Shown: positions 25,479-34,460 of the stretch, piece by piece
How the letters are laid out: each line of letters starts with the position of its first letter
Position numbering within the stretch: the stretch's first letter is position 1
Source of the DNA: Pleomorphomonas sp. T1.2MG-36
GTDB lineage: Bacteria; Pseudomonadota; Alphaproteobacteria; Rhizobiales; Pleomorphomonadaceae
DNA: 64,000 nucleotides
Reading direction: 5' to 3'
Assembly: GCF_950100655.1 (NCBI RefSeq)
Contig: NZ_CATNLY010000001.1
Span: 248,001-312,000 of the forward strand
The notes under the pieces: generated by a model
Seen by the model: only the letters and a program-made list of their open reading frames with translations
Told to the model about the DNA's origin: nothing
Database searches by the model: none
Translations under genes and position numbers: made by a program

Positions 25479-26924
25479 ATGTCCCTCTCGATGGCCCTCA
25501 ACGTCGCCAATTCCTCTCTGCAGACCTCCGGCGTGCAGACGGCGACGACGTCGCGCAACATCGCCGGCGGCAGGGAGGATTCCTACTCGCGCAAGACGGC
25601 GACCGTCATCACCGGCATCGGCGGAACGGTCCAGGTGGTGTCCATCCAGCGCGCCACCGATACGGCCCTCTACAAGACCATGCTGAAGGCCACGTCGGCC
25701 TCGGCCACGCAGGACGCGTTGCTCGACGGTCTCACCAAGCTGTCCCAGACCATCGGCGATCCCGAGCTCGACCAGAGCCCGGCGGCCAAGCTTGGCGATC
25801 TCAATGACAAGCTGCAGCAATACGCCGCCAACCCCAGCAACACCATCCTCGCCCAGGCCGTGCTGAGTTCGGCCGCCACGCTGACGACCACGCTCAACCA
25901 GGCGACAACGACGGTGCAGGCCACCCGGGCGCTCGCTGACGCCGACATGGGCACGTCGGTGCAACGCATCAACGACCTTCTCGCCAAGATAGACACGCTC
26001 AACACCAGCATCGTTCATGGCACCGTGTCGGGCGCCGACATCACCGACAGCCTGGACAGCCGCGACAACCTGATCTCCCAGCTCTCCGAGGAAATCGGCA
26101 TTTCCGTCGTGACGCGCGACAACAACGACGTCGCCATTTACACCGACGGCGGCGTCGCGCTGTTCGAGACCCATCCACGCGAGGTCACGTTCCAGGCGAC
26201 CAACATTTTCAACGCTTCCACCGTGGGCAACGCCGTCTACGTCGACGGTGTGGCCGTGGTCGGCGGCCCATCATCGATGCCCAGCAGCACCGGCCGCCTC
26301 GCCGGCCTTGCCACCCTGCGCGACGAAGTGGGCACCACCTATCAGAACCAGCTCGACGAGATCGCCCGCGGCTTGATCGAAGCCTTCACGGAAAGCGACC
26401 CATCCGGCACCGGGCCGGACGTCCCCGGACTGTTCACATGGCCGGCGGGAACCATACCGGCCGGCGCCACCATCGAGACAGGCCTCGCCGGTGTTATCAA
26501 GGTCAACTCGGCCGTCGACCCGTCGACTGGCGGTAGCCTCGACCTCATCCGCGACGGCATCACCTACGACTACAACACGACCAACGAGGCCGGCTTCACC
26601 GAGCGGCTGAACACCCTGGTCACCGAACTCGGCGAAGCGCGTGTCTTCGACCCCAACTCCGGTGCCGATCCCACCAACACGCTGGCCGACTACGCTGCCT
26701 CTTCGGCGAGCTGGCTCGAGTTCAACCGACAGCAGGTCGATACCGCATCGACCTACCAGTCGACCATGCTGCAGCGCGCCTCCCAAGCGCTGTCCAACAC
26801 CACCGGCGTCAACCTCGACGACGAGTTGTCGAAGCAGCTCGAAATCGAGCGCACCTTCGCGGCGTCCGCCAAGCTCATCGCTGCGGTCGACAAAATGCTT
26901 CAAGACCTGCTCAACGCCGTCTGA
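25479..26924 (+). CDS. flgK: Hook-filament junction protein FlgK
   Basis: Hook-associated protein 1 of 481 aa. The N-terminus (MALNVANSSLQTSGVQTATT) and the C-terminal coiled region (SNTTGVNLDDELSKQLEIER, ending in KMLQDLLNAV) are typical of FlgK and form the D0 domain. ATG 25479 gives the family N-terminus and lies 26 bases after flgE. In the N-terminal motif the usual N-I-A-N-A is N-I-A-G-G, a small departure. It joins hook and filament together with FlgL encoded next. Confidence 0.92.
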   Translation: MSLSMALNVANSSLQTSGVQTATTSRNIAGGREDSYSRKTATVITGIGGTVQVVSIQRATDTALYKTMLKATSASATQDALLDGLTKLSQTIGDPELDQSPAAKLGDLNDKLQQYAANPSNTILAQAVLSSAATLTTTLNQATTTVQATRALADADMGTSVQRINDLLAKIDTLNTSIVHGTVSGADITDSLDSRDNLISQLSEEIGISVVTRDNNDVAIYTDGGVALFETHPREVTFQATNIFNASTVGNAVYVDGVAVVGGPSSMPSSTGRLAGLATLRDEVGTTYQNQLDEIARGLIEAFTESDPSGTGPDVPGLFTWPAGTIPAGATIETGLAGVIKVNSAVDPSTGGSLDLIRDGITYDYNTTNEAGFTERLNTLVTELGEARVFDPNSGADPTNTLADYAASSASWLEFNRQQVDTASTYQSTMLQRASQALSNTTGVNLDDELSKQLEIERTFAASAKLIAAVDKMLQDLLNAV

Positions 26925-26938
26925 GAGAGGAGTGAGAC

Positions 26939-27994
26939 ATGAAAACCACCTACATCTCGACCCAGGCGGCGTCCACGGCGTCCCGCCTTTCCATCCTGAA
27001 GATGCAGACCGAGCTTGCCAAGAACACCAAGGAGTTGAGCTCCGGTCGGTGGGCCGATGTCGGCCTCGAACTTGGCAACAAGACGGGGCGCACCATTTCT
27101 CTGCGCCAGGACTACCAGAGGCTCGATGCGATCCGCGACACTAACGGACTGGTCGCCTCCCGTCTCGATACCAGCCAGGCGGCGCTCGATGGCGTACTGA
27201 AGAACGCTCAGGACTTCGCGGCCTCGCTGATCGCGGTCCGCTCCGGCAAGGTCGGAGCCGAAGTGATCGCCGACGACGCCAAGAACAATCTGCAATCGCT
27301 GATCGCCTCGCTCAACACATCGATCAATGGCGAGTATCTGTTTGCCGGCATCAACACCGACGTTCGTCCGGTTGCCGACTATTACGCAACGCCGACCTCG
27401 ACGACAAAGGCGGCCTTCGACAGCGAGCTCGCCAGCTACTGCACCAGCGTCGGAGCCGCGACGCCGGGCGACCTTTCGGCCAGCGATCTTGAGGCGTTCA
27501 TCGACGTCAACCTCGCCGGCCTGTTCGACGCCGCGAGCTGGTCCGATCCGGCGACCGGCTGGTCGTCGGCCTCGAGCCAGAACGTCAAGAGCCGCATTTC
27601 GACCTCCGAACTGATCGAAACCTCGGCCAACGCCAACGACGCGGCCTTCCGCAAGCTGGCCATGGCCTACACGATGATCAGCGAACTCGCCGACTCCGGC
27701 CTGTCCGAGAAGGCCTATCAGACCCTGATCGACAAGACCGCGCAGATCGTCGGCGACGCCACCGTGGACGTCACCGTCGTCAAGGCCCGCCTGGGCACCG
27801 CCCAGGAACGGCTCAGCAATGCCAACGGCCGCATCAAGGCGCAGATGGATATCCTCAACCGCAACATCAACAATTTCGAGCAGGTCGATCCCATGGAGGC
27901 TCAGACGCGCATATCCGCGCTGGAGACCCAGCTCGACATGGCGTTTGCCCTGACCAGCCGCATGCAGCAGCTCAGCCTGCTCAACTATCTCTGA
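26939..27994 (+). CDS. flgL: Hook-filament junction protein FlgL
   Basis: Hook-associated protein 3 of 351 aa with flagellin-like ends. The N-terminal segment SILKMQTELAKNTKELSSGR is the heptad region found in flagellins and FlgL, and the C-terminus NNFEQVDPMEAQTRISALE and MQQLSLLNYL is typical. It follows flgK by 14 bases with GAGAGGAG as ribosome-binding site. It is secreted and completes the junction on which flagellin assembles. Confidence 0.92.
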   Translation: MKTTYISTQAASTASRLSILKMQTELAKNTKELSSGRWADVGLELGNKTGRTISLRQDYQRLDAIRDTNGLVASRLDTSQAALDGVLKNAQDFAASLIAVRSGKVGAEVIADDAKNNLQSLIASLNTSINGEYLFAGINTDVRPVADYYATPTSTTKAAFDSELASYCTSVGAATPGDLSASDLEAFIDVNLAGLFDAASWSDPATGWSSASSQNVKSRISTSELIETSANANDAAFRKLAMAYTMISELADSGLSEKAYQTLIDKTAQIVGDATVDVTVVKARLGTAQERLSNANGRIKAQMDILNRNINNFEQVDPMEAQTRISALETQLDMAFALTSRMQQLSLLNYL

Positions 27995-28046
27995 CCCATC
28001 CGGTTCGCCGGGGTCGCTCGTCCCACGTCAACCCGCAGGGTGTTTC

Positions 28047-28394
28047 ATGCATCAGTTTTCCTACGCCGACATCGTCGGCGATGCCGTCAACCTCGCGCGC
28101 CAGCACGAGGCCGAGGCCATGGACCATGCCGTCGAACTGCTCCAACGGGCCAAGGCCAAGGGCAGCCGCTCGCGGGAGGCCACCGACGCCATCCTCTATC
28201 TCCGTCGCCTCTGGAGCTATCTCATCGAAGATCTCGCCAGTCCCGACAACGATCTGCCGGACAGGCTGCGCGCCGATCTCATCTCGATCGGTCTGTGGAT
28301 CATCAAGGAAGCGGAACAGATCCGCCGCAACGAGTCCGAGAACTTCGACGGGCTGATCGAGATCAACGGCATCATCCGGGCGGGTCTCGCATGA
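28047..28394 (+). CDS. flaF: Flagellar biosynthesis regulator FlaF
   Basis: Small cytoplasmic protein of 115 aa. The sequence RAKAKGSRSREATDAILYLR with LWSYLIEDLA and ISIGLWIIKEAE matches FlaF of alphaproteobacteria, which is needed for flagellin synthesis or export and opposes FlbT. It overlaps flbT by four bases (ATGA), so the two antagonistic regulators are translationally coupled. Confidence 0.92.
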   Translation: MHQFSYADIVGDAVNLARQHEAEAMDHAVELLQRAKAKGSRSREATDAILYLRRLWSYLIEDLASPDNDLPDRLRADLISIGLWIIKEAEQIRRNESENFDGLIEINGIIRAGLA

Positions 28395-28798
28395 GCAGCC
28401 GTTCCATGCACATCGGTCTTCGCGCCCGTGAGCGCCTCTACATCAACGGCGCGGTGATCCGCGTCGACCGCAAGGTCTCCATCGAACTCCTGAACGACGT
28501 GAGCTTCCTTCTCGAAGCCCACGTCATGCAGCCCGAAGAGACGACGACGCCGCTGCGCCAGCTCTACTTCGCGGTTCAGATGATCATGATCGACGGAGCC
28601 GACAACCGCAGCGCCCGCTCTATCGCCGCCGGCCTGATCGCCTCGCTCGACCGGACGCTGATCAACCCTGACATCCGCACCGGCCTGCGGGCCGTGGAGG
28701 CTCAACTCGCCGCCGAACGCCCCTTCGACGCCCTCAAAACCATCCGCTCGCTGTTTCCGGTCGAGGCCGGCGTGCTGGGCGGGCTCATCGCCGCCTGA
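28391..28798 (+). CDS. flbT: Flagellin translation regulator FlbT
   Basis: Protein of 135 aa matching FlbT. The core GLRARERLYINGAVIRVDRK and the C-terminal FDALKTIRSLFPVE are characteristic. In Caulobacter and Brucella FlbT binds flagellin mRNA near its 5' leader and alters its stability or translation. The single flagellin gene at 49728 has a leader long enough for such control. FlbT/FlaF replace FliS in this group, and no fliS is present here. Confidence 0.93.
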   Translation: MSSRSMHIGLRARERLYINGAVIRVDRKVSIELLNDVSFLLEAHVMQPEETTTPLRQLYFAVQMIMIDGADNRSARSIAAGLIASLDRTLINPDIRTGLRAVEAQLAAERPFDALKTIRSLFPVEAGVLGGLIAA

Positions 28799-28812
28799 CC
28801 GGGAGACGCACC

Positions 28813-29214
28813 ATGCAAGTCAACACCGCAAACAGCCAGAACTCGGGATCGCCTTCGACCTCGAAAACGTCCGGTTCGGGCGGCTCCCTCGACTATGACT
28901 CCTTCCTGAAGCTGTTCATGGCCGAGATGAAGAACCAGGACCCGACGGCTCCCACCAGTTCGACCGAATACATCGCGCAGTTCGCCACCTTCTCGCAGGT
29001 CGAGCAGTCGATGCAGACGAACACCAAGCTCGATGGTCTCCTGTCCTCGCTCGCGCTGTCGCAGGCCGACGGCATCATCGGCCGCACCTTGACCTCGGAG
29101 GACGGCAGCGTTTCCGGCAAGGTCACCGCGGTCCGCATCGTCAACGGCGGCGCGCTCGCCGATCTCGACTCCGGCAAGTCGGTGGTGCTCGGCCCCGGCG
29201 TGATCATCACCTGA
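28813..29214 (+). CDS. flgD: Hook assembly scaffold FlgD (short form)
   Basis: Hook-capping protein of 133 aa. It has the FlgD N-terminal core: YDSFLKLFMAEMKNQDPTAP, then TEYIAQFATFSQVEQS, and a short beta region (GRTLTSEDGSVSGKVTAV). It lacks the C-terminal Ig/tudor domains of enteric FlgD, as is common in Rhizobiales. It caps the growing hook and leaves on completion. Its stop overlaps the fliQ start (TGATG). Confidence 0.92.
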   Translation: MQVNTANSQNSGSPSTSKTSGSGGSLDYDSFLKLFMAEMKNQDPTAPTSSTEYIAQFATFSQVEQSMQTNTKLDGLLSSLALSQADGIIGRTLTSEDGSVSGKVTAVRIVNGGALADLDSGKSVVLGPGVIIT

Positions 29215-29480
29215 TGAACGAGTTCGACGCTCTCGACCTGGTTCGCGATGCCATCTGGACCATCATCATCGGCTCAGGACCGGCCGTCCTCGCCGCCATG
29301 ACGGTGGGCGTGGTCATCGCGCTTCTTCAGGCGCTGACGCAGGTGCAGGAAATAACGCTGACCTTCATTCCGAAGATCGTCGCCATCCTGCTGACCATCG
29401 TCGCCACCGGCCCGTTCATCGGCGCCCAGATCTACGCTTTCACGGAAATCGTCTACGGCCGGATCGAGAGCGGGTTCTAG
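29214..29480 (+). CDS. fliQ: Flagellar export gate protein FliQ
   Basis: Inner-membrane protein of 88 aa with two hydrophobic helices (about 17-37 and 54-72) and the family motif VIALLQALTQVQEITLTFIPK between them. With FliP and FliR it forms the core of the type III export gate. It sits directly between flgD and flhA, and fliR follows flhA; fliP is 19 kb away in the same cluster. Confidence 0.94.
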   Translation: MNEFDALDLVRDAIWTIIIGSGPAVLAAMTVGVVIALLQALTQVQEITLTFIPKIVAILLTIVATGPFIGAQIYAFTEIVYGRIESGF

Positions 29481-29558
29481 CGATAAGGCAACGGGGCCGA
29501 TGCCCCGTGCCTTCTATCGGTCTTGCCTTGATCCCGGATGCATTCAGGAGCGCACCGC

Positions 29559-31652
29559 ATGTCGAACCTCAGCCTGTCGCCCCCCGCCGGAGCCAAGAGC
29601 GCCTCCGGCTCCCGCGACATCGGCTTCGCCATCGGCATCGTCGCCATTCTGGCCGTGCTGTTCCTGCCGATCCCGCCGATCCTGATCGACACCGGCCTCG
29701 CGCTGTCGATCGCCCTGTCGGTGCTGATCCTGATGGTGGCGCTGTGGATCCAGCGCCCGCTCGATTTCTCCTCCTTTCCGACGATCCTCTTGATCGCCAC
29801 GCTGCTGCGTCTCGCCCTCAACGTGGCGACGACGCGACAGATCCTGTCGGGCGGTCATGTCGGCGACGGGGCGGCCGGCCACATCATCCAGGGCTTTTCG
29901 CGCCTGGTGATGAGCGGCGACTTCGTCATCGGCCTCGTCATCTTCGCCATCCTGATCATCGTCAACTTCGTGGTCATCACCAAGGGCGCCACCCGCATCG
30001 CCGAGGTGGGGGCCCGCTTCACGCTGGATGCCATCCCCGGCAAGCAGATGGCCATCGATGCCGACCTGTCGGCAGGCCTGATCACCGACAAGGAAGCCCA
30101 GCTGCGCCGGCGCGAGCTTGAGGAGGAAAGCACCTTCTTCGGCTCGATGGACGGGGCATCGAAGTTCGTGCGCGGCGACGCCATCGCCGGCATCATCATC
30201 ACCGCCGTCAACATCTTCGGCGGCATCGTCATCGGCTCCACGCGCCACGGCCTGCCGGTATCGGAAGCCGCCGACGCCTTCGTCAAGCTCGCGGTCGGCG
30301 ACGGCCTGGTCACCCAGATTCCCGCTCTGATCGTCTCGCTGGCCGCCGGTCTTCTGGTGTCCAAGGGCGGCACCCGGGGCTCGGCCGAGCAGGCGGTCAT
30401 GGGCCAGCTGGGTGGCTATCCTCGCGCACTCGTCGTGGCGGCCGGTCTGCTGGCCGGCTTGTCGCTGGTGCCCGGCCTGCCCCTCCTGCCCTTCCTCATT
30501 CCGGCTGTCCTGATGGGCTTCGTCGCCCGGGCCATCCCCAAGCGCCGCGCCGAGCGCGCCGCCGCCGAGGCCGCCGAAAAGACGCGTCTCGAGCAGGCGA
30601 CCAAGTCGGAAACCAAGGACTCGGTCAAGGAGCAGCTCCGCACCAACGAGATCGAGCTTTGCCTGGGCAAGCAGATCGCCGCGCGCATGATGAACAATCA
30701 TGGAGAACTGGCCCATCGCGTCGGCAAGATGCGGCGCAAGTTCGCCCAGCAGTACGGCTTCGTGGTTCCCGACATCAAGCTCGGCGACAGCGTGGCCATG
30801 CCGCAGAAGGAGTACCGCATCAAGATCCACGGCACCGTCATCGCCGCCCAGGAAATGCGGCTCGGCGAGGTGATGGTGATCACCGGCGACACGGCCGGCC
30901 CGGACGTTCCCGGCGACGAGACGCGCGAGCCCGCTTTCGGCATGAAGGCCATGTGGGTGTCGCAGGATTACGTGAACGAAGTGACGCGCGAAGGCTACAC
31001 GCCGATCGACAGCATGTCGGTGATGCTCACCCACCTTTCGGAAGTGCTGCGCAACAACCTGCCGCAGCTCCTCTCCTACAAGGACATGCGCATCCTGATC
31101 GACCGCCTCGATCCCGAGTACAAGCGTCTCGTCGACGACATCTGCCCGTCGCAGATTTCCTTTTCCGGTCTTCAGGCGGTGCTGAAACTCTTGCTCGCCG
31201 AGCGCGTATCGATCCGCAATCTTCACCTCATCCTGGAAGCGGTCGCCGAGATCGCCCCCCACGTTCGCCGTGCCGAGCAGATCGCCGAACACGTCCGCAT
31301 GCGCATCGCCCAGCAGATCTGCGGCGACCTCGCCGATGGCGGCACGCTCAAGGTGCTGCGCCTCGGCAACCGCTGGGATCTCACATTCCATCAGGGCCTG
31401 AAGCGCGACGGCAAGGGCGACGTCATCGAGTTCGACATCGATCCGCGCCTCGTCGAGCAGTTCGGCACCGAGGTATCGGAAGCGGTGCGCAGCCGCCTGT
31501 CGCAAGGCCACAGCTTCGCGGTGGTCACCGCGCCCGAGGCGCGACCCTACGTCCGGCTCATCGTCGAACGGCTGTTCCCGTCGCTGCCGGTACTGAGCCA
31601 CGTGGAAATCGCGCGCGGCGTCGAAGTGGAAGCGCTCGGAACCATCTCATGA
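29559..31652 (+). CDS. flhA: Flagellar export gate protein FlhA
   Basis: Export gate component of 697 aa with an eight-span membrane half and a cytoplasmic half (from about residue 335) that docks chaperone-substrate complexes. The FHIPEP family region is clear: [20 protein letters not shown], then AIDADLSAG, then [20 protein letters not shown] 29559 is preferred because AGGAG lies eight bases upstream; ATG 29538 is a longer alternative. The C-terminal [11 protein letters not shown] ending is typical. The gene overlaps fliR by four bases. Confidence 0.95.
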   Translation: MSNLSLSPPAGAKSASGSRDIGFAIGIVAILAVLFLPIPPILIDTGLALSIALSVLILMVALWIQRPLDFSSFPTILLIATLLRLALNVATTRQILSGGHVGDGAAGHIIQGFSRLVMSGDFVIGLVIFAILIIVNFVVITKGATRIAEVGARFTLDAIPGKQMAIDADLSAGLITDKEAQLRRRELEEESTFFGSMDGASKFVRGDAIAGIIITAVNIFGGIVIGSTRHGLPVSEAADAFVKLAVGDGLVTQIPALIVSLAAGLLVSKGGTRGSAEQAVMGQLGGYPRALVVAAGLLAGLSLVPGLPLLPFLIPAVLMGFVARAIPKRRAERAAAEAAEKTRLEQATKSETKDSVKEQLRTNEIELCLGKQIAARMMNNHGELAHRVGKMRRKFAQQYGFVVPDIKLGDSVAMPQKEYRIKIHGTVIAAQEMRLGEVMVITGDTAGPDVPGDETREPAFGMKAMWVSQDYVNEVTREGYTPIDSMSVMLTHLSEVLRNNLPQLLSYKDMRILIDRLDPEYKRLVDDICPSQISFSGLQAVLKLLLAERVSIRNLHLILEAVAEIAPHVRRAEQIAEHVRMRIAQQICGDLADGGTLKVLRLGNRWDLTFHQGLKRDGKGDVIEFDIDPRLVEQFGTEVSEAVRSRLSQGHSFAVVTAPEARPYVRLIVERLFPSLPVLSHVEIARGVEVEALGTIS

Positions 31653-32401
31653 CCGCTATCGGTTCGACCACCGTTCTGGCCGTCTGCCTGCTGTTCTGCC
31701 GCATCGGCGGCGTGCTGATGCTGATGGTCGGCGTGTCGAGCGCCCGCGTGCCGATGCAGGTCCGCCTGTTCCTCGCCTTCGGCCTGACGCTTGCGGTCGC
31801 TCCGCTTCTTCTTGGCCAGGCGTCGGCAGCCATCACCGACGATGCTCCGGTGACATTGCTGCGTCTCATCGTTGCCGAGACCTTCACCGGCCTCTTCATC
31901 GGCTTTCTCGGACGCCTGTTCTTTCTGGCCTTGCAGATGCTGTCCCACGCCATGGCGATGACCGTCGGCTTCTCGATGCCCGACACCGCCGTCGAGGATC
32001 AGGAGGCGCTGCCGGCCATGACCACCCTGATCATGCTGACGGCGACGCTGATGTTCTTCCTGACCGATCAGCACGTGAAGGTGCTGGAAGCGGTCATTTC
32101 CTCCTACCGCGTGCTTCCGATCACCGGCGCCTTCGATCCGCAGGGCAGCCTCATCGAAGTGACGGATACGCTTTCGGCCGCCTTCTGGCTGGCGCTGCGC
32201 CTTGCCAACCCCTTCATCATCTACGGCCTGGTGATCAACTTCACCCTCGGCCTCGTCAACAAGATGACGCCTTCCATTCCCGTCTACTTCATCTCGATGC
32301 CCTTCGTGCTGTTTGGGGGCCTGATGCTGTTCTACTTTACCGCTGTCGAGTTCCAGCAGCTGTTCGTACTGGGCTTTGCGGACTGGCTGGCCTCGCAATG
32401 A
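31649..32401 (+). CDS. fliR: Flagellar export gate protein FliR
   Basis: Inner-membrane protein of 250 aa with about six hydrophobic spans, a usual FliR length. The N-terminal stretch [20 protein letters not shown] and the later [17 protein letters not shown] region with [19 protein letters not shown] and [15 protein letters not shown] are characteristic. It is coupled to flhA (ATGA overlap) and to the next small coiled-coil gene in the same way, so the export genes are tightly arranged. Confidence 0.94.
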   Translation: MTAIGSTTVLAVCLLFCRIGGVLMLMVGVSSARVPMQVRLFLAFGLTLAVAPLLLGQASAAITDDAPVTLLRLIVAETFTGLFIGFLGRLFFLALQMLSHAMAMTVGFSMPDTAVEDQEALPAMTTLIMLTATLMFFLTDQHVKVLEAVISSYRVLPITGAFDPQGSLIEVTDTLSAAFWLALRLANPFIIYGLVINFTLGLVNKMTPSIPVYFISMPFVLFGGLMLFYFTAVEFQQLFVLGFADWLASQ

Positions 32402-32811
32402 CCGCACCCGCCAGGAAACGCCTCGATGCCATGCGCCGCATCGCCGAGCTTCGCCGGCAGCTCAAGCAGATCGAGGAGCTGCGCCTTGCCCGCGTGATGC
32501 GAGAGGAGGCCGAGATCGACGAGAAATGCGTCGCGCTGATCGCCACGCTCAACGACGATACGCCTCTGCACGGTCTGTTCGCCGGTCATATGGCCGGCCG
32601 CCTCAAGCGTCTCACCGAGCGGCGGACGCTGCTCGAACCGCTGAAGGCGCAACAGATCGCCGCGGTGATGACCGAGGCCCGCCATACGCGCTTCGCCGAG
32701 ACGATGATCGGTCGGCTGGAGACTGGCGTCGCGGCCGAGGAGGAGAAGCGCCAGCTCGAAAGCCTCGTCGAAGGCGCGCTTGCCCGGCGCAATCACGCCA
32801 GCCTCGCTTAA
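32398..32811 (+). CDS. Small charged coiled-coil protein, possibly FliJ-like
   Basis: Soluble protein of 137 aa rich in Arg, Glu and Leu, predicted by eye to be largely helical and coiled-coil (RLDAMRRIAELRRQLKQIEE at the start and MIGRLETGVAAEEEKRQLES near the end). It overlaps fliR by four bases. Small coiled-coil proteins here could act like FliJ, the export ATPase stalk or chaperone-escort protein, and no other FliJ is visible in the cluster. There is no clear sequence match, so this is inferred from size, composition and position. Confidence 0.7.
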   Translation: MTAPARKRLDAMRRIAELRRQLKQIEELRLARVMREEAEIDEKCVALIATLNDDTPLHGLFAGHMAGRLKRLTERRTLLEPLKAQQIAAVMTEARHTRFAETMIGRLETGVAAEEEKRQLESLVEGALARRNHASLA

Positions 32812-32855
32812 GCTCGGCCGGCTAATTTGTTTCGCAACGTTTCCGGAGGACGCTG

Positions 32856-33437
32856 ATGGCCATCTCTCCCCCGTCGGATATCATTCTCGACGTCGCCCGC
32901 GCCGCCGACCCAGAGCGGCTCAAGGTCGCCACCGCCAAGCTTGATCGGTTGGCGGAGACTGCCAGCACGGCCTTCGCCAGCCTGTTGCCAGCCGCATCCG
33001 ATGCGGGCAACGCCCTTGTCGGGCTGGCGAGCGCCACGACCGCGATCGATCCCGCTCCCTCGGCGCCGTTCGACCTTCATCGCGCCCGCCTGCGTCTCCA
33101 GAACGAAACGGCCATGACCGCCGGTATGGACCGAACAGCCGCTGCCGTCGGCGATCGCCGAGCCAAGACGCTGGAGAGCTTCGAGGCGATGGTGCTGAGC
33201 ACCTTCATCGGTTCGATGCTGCCGGAAGGCGCTGAGGATGTCTATGGCTCCGGCACCGCCGGCGACGTCTGGAAATCCATGTTGTCCGACCAGCTCGGTC
33301 GGCAGATGGCCAGGGCCGGTGGCATCGGCATCGCCGACCGCCTCGCCGCCGGACATGTCGCCAACCTCGAGCCTGCCTCGGCCGGCCCCTCGCCGCTCCG
33401 TCTCGCCGCCCTTCTCTCAACCGTCCCACGTATCTGA
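32856..33437 (+). CDS. flgJ: Rod-binding protein, FlgJ N-terminal type
   Basis: Protein of 193 aa. The region FEAMVLSTFIGSMLPEGAED with GSGTAGDVWKSMLSDQLGRQ and MARAGGIGIADRL (residues about 109-168) is the FlgJ rod-binding domain. The muramidase half of enteric FlgJ is absent; a separate lytic transglycosylase gene at 57010 probably supplies the wall-cutting activity. The first 100 residues are low in recognisable features. It is expected to cap or scaffold the rod in the periplasm, though no signal peptide is visible, which fits export through the type III apparatus. Confidence 0.85.
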   Translation: MAISPPSDIILDVARAADPERLKVATAKLDRLAETASTAFASLLPAASDAGNALVGLASATTAIDPAPSAPFDLHRARLRLQNETAMTAGMDRTAAAVGDRRAKTLESFEAMVLSTFIGSMLPEGAEDVYGSGTAGDVWKSMLSDQLGRQMARAGGIGIADRLAAGHVANLEPASAGPSPLRLAALLSTVPRI

Positions 33438-33464
33438 CGTCCGACCCCATTTCGGAGTTTCCTG

Positions 33465-33926
33465 ATGGACGAACCGCTCGCCGCCGTCGCCACCCCATTC
33501 GAACCCGCCGCCTCGACGGCGCTGTCCGCCAATCCCGACACCTGGAGCAATCCCGACGGCAGCACGCCGATCGAGGTTCTTGCCCTTCTCAAGGCCATCG
33601 CCCGCCTGGAACAGGTGGTGGATCAGGAGACACAGTCGCTCAGGGCCGGCGAGACGCCTGCCTTCGAGGACCTCAACTACCGCAAGAGCCATGGTCTCCT
33701 GGAACTGACGCGCGCCATGCGCCTCGTCGATCCCCTGAGCATCGGCGACGATCTTCGCGATCGGCTGGAAAGCTTCCGCGATCAGCTCGAACGCAACAGA
33801 ATGCTGCTCAAGACCCATCTCGACGCCACGCGCGAGATTTCGGCCATCCTGACCGCAGCCATCCGCGATGCCGAGTCAGACGGCACCTACGCACCGCCGC
33901 AGCGCCTTTGGACGTTGCCGCAATGA
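33465..33926 (+). CDS. FlgN-like flagellar chaperone
   Basis: Protein of 153 aa that appears all-helical. The core VLALLKAIARLEQVVDQETQ, with FEDLNYRKSHGLLELTRAMR, resembles FlgN-type chaperones of Rhizobiales that bind FlgK and FlgL before export. The first 40 residues are Ala/Pro-rich and probably disordered. The gene overlaps the next by four bases. The identification rests on length, helical pattern and position among export genes, so it is moderate. Confidence 0.7.
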   Translation: MDEPLAAVATPFEPAASTALSANPDTWSNPDGSTPIEVLALLKAIARLEQVVDQETQSLRAGETPAFEDLNYRKSHGLLELTRAMRLVDPLSIGDDLRDRLESFRDQLERNRMLLKTHLDATREISAILTAAIRDAESDGTYAPPQRLWTLPQ

Positions 33927-34378
33927 GCCGCCTGTTTTTCACGGGCCTTTGGGTCTGCGTCGTCACGCTCCTGTCGGCCTATTGCGCGGCCTGGTGGCTG
34001 GTGAACGGCAGTCTGGCCAAGTCGGCGTCGGAGCCGACTTGGGAGGGGCTGCAATACGTCAAGACCGAGCCGATCAACGTACCGATGATCCGGGGCGGCA
34101 AGCTGATGGGCTATAGCGTCCTGGAGCTGGTGTTCACCGCCGACAGTACCCGTCTCAAGGAAGCTCCGGTGCCGCCGGAGCTGTTCGTCACCGACGAGGC
34201 GTTCCGCACGATCTACGGCGACGACAGCGTCGATCTCGATCATGTCCAGCGTTACGACCTCAAGGCGTTCGCCGACGACATTCGCCAGAAGGTCAACGTT
34301 CGCCTGAAGAGCGACATCGTCCAGGACGTGCTTGTCGATCAGATCAGCTACTTCTCCCGCGATGCGTTGAAGCAGTAA
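33923..34378 (+). CDS. Membrane-anchored protein of unknown function in the flagellar cluster
   Basis: Protein of 151 aa with one N-terminal membrane span (GLWVCVVTLLSAYCAAWWLV, about 8-27) and an extracytoplasmic domain of about 120 residues rich in acidic and beta-forming residues. The layout recalls FliL (short N-terminus, one span, periplasmic domain), but a true fliL is at 48181. ATG 33923 overlaps the chaperone stop. It is the last gene of the flgE unit and is followed by a bidirectional terminator. Possible roles are basal-body or stator support; none can be shown. Confidence 0.7.
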   Translation: MSRLFFTGLWVCVVTLLSAYCAAWWLVNGSLAKSASEPTWEGLQYVKTEPINVPMIRGGKLMGYSVLELVFTADSTRLKEAPVPPELFVTDEAFRTIYGDDSVDLDHVQRYDLKAFADDIRQKVNVRLKSDIVQDVLVDQISYFSRDALKQ

Positions 34379-34405
34379 TCCTGCGCGCCCCGCAACGGTC
34401 CACAT

Positions 34406-34441
34406 AAAAAGGCGGCTCTCCATGTCGGAGGCCGCCTTTTT
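34406..34441. terminator. Bidirectional terminator between convergent flagellar units
   Basis: AAAAAGGCGGC and GCCGCCTTTTT form a long stem, with CTCC/GGAG pairing inside. It is A-rich on one side and T-rich on the other, so it can end both the plus-strand flgE unit and the minus-strand fliI unit. Confidence 0.85.
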
Positions 34442-34460
34442 CGAGGTTATGACTGGCCGA

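Noticed and set aside
29544..31601. Minus-strand open frame of over 680 codons antisense to flhA
   Set aside because: Typical high-GC shadow: low-complexity His/Asp/Gly/Arg composition, no motif, and flhA is unmistakable on the plus strand.
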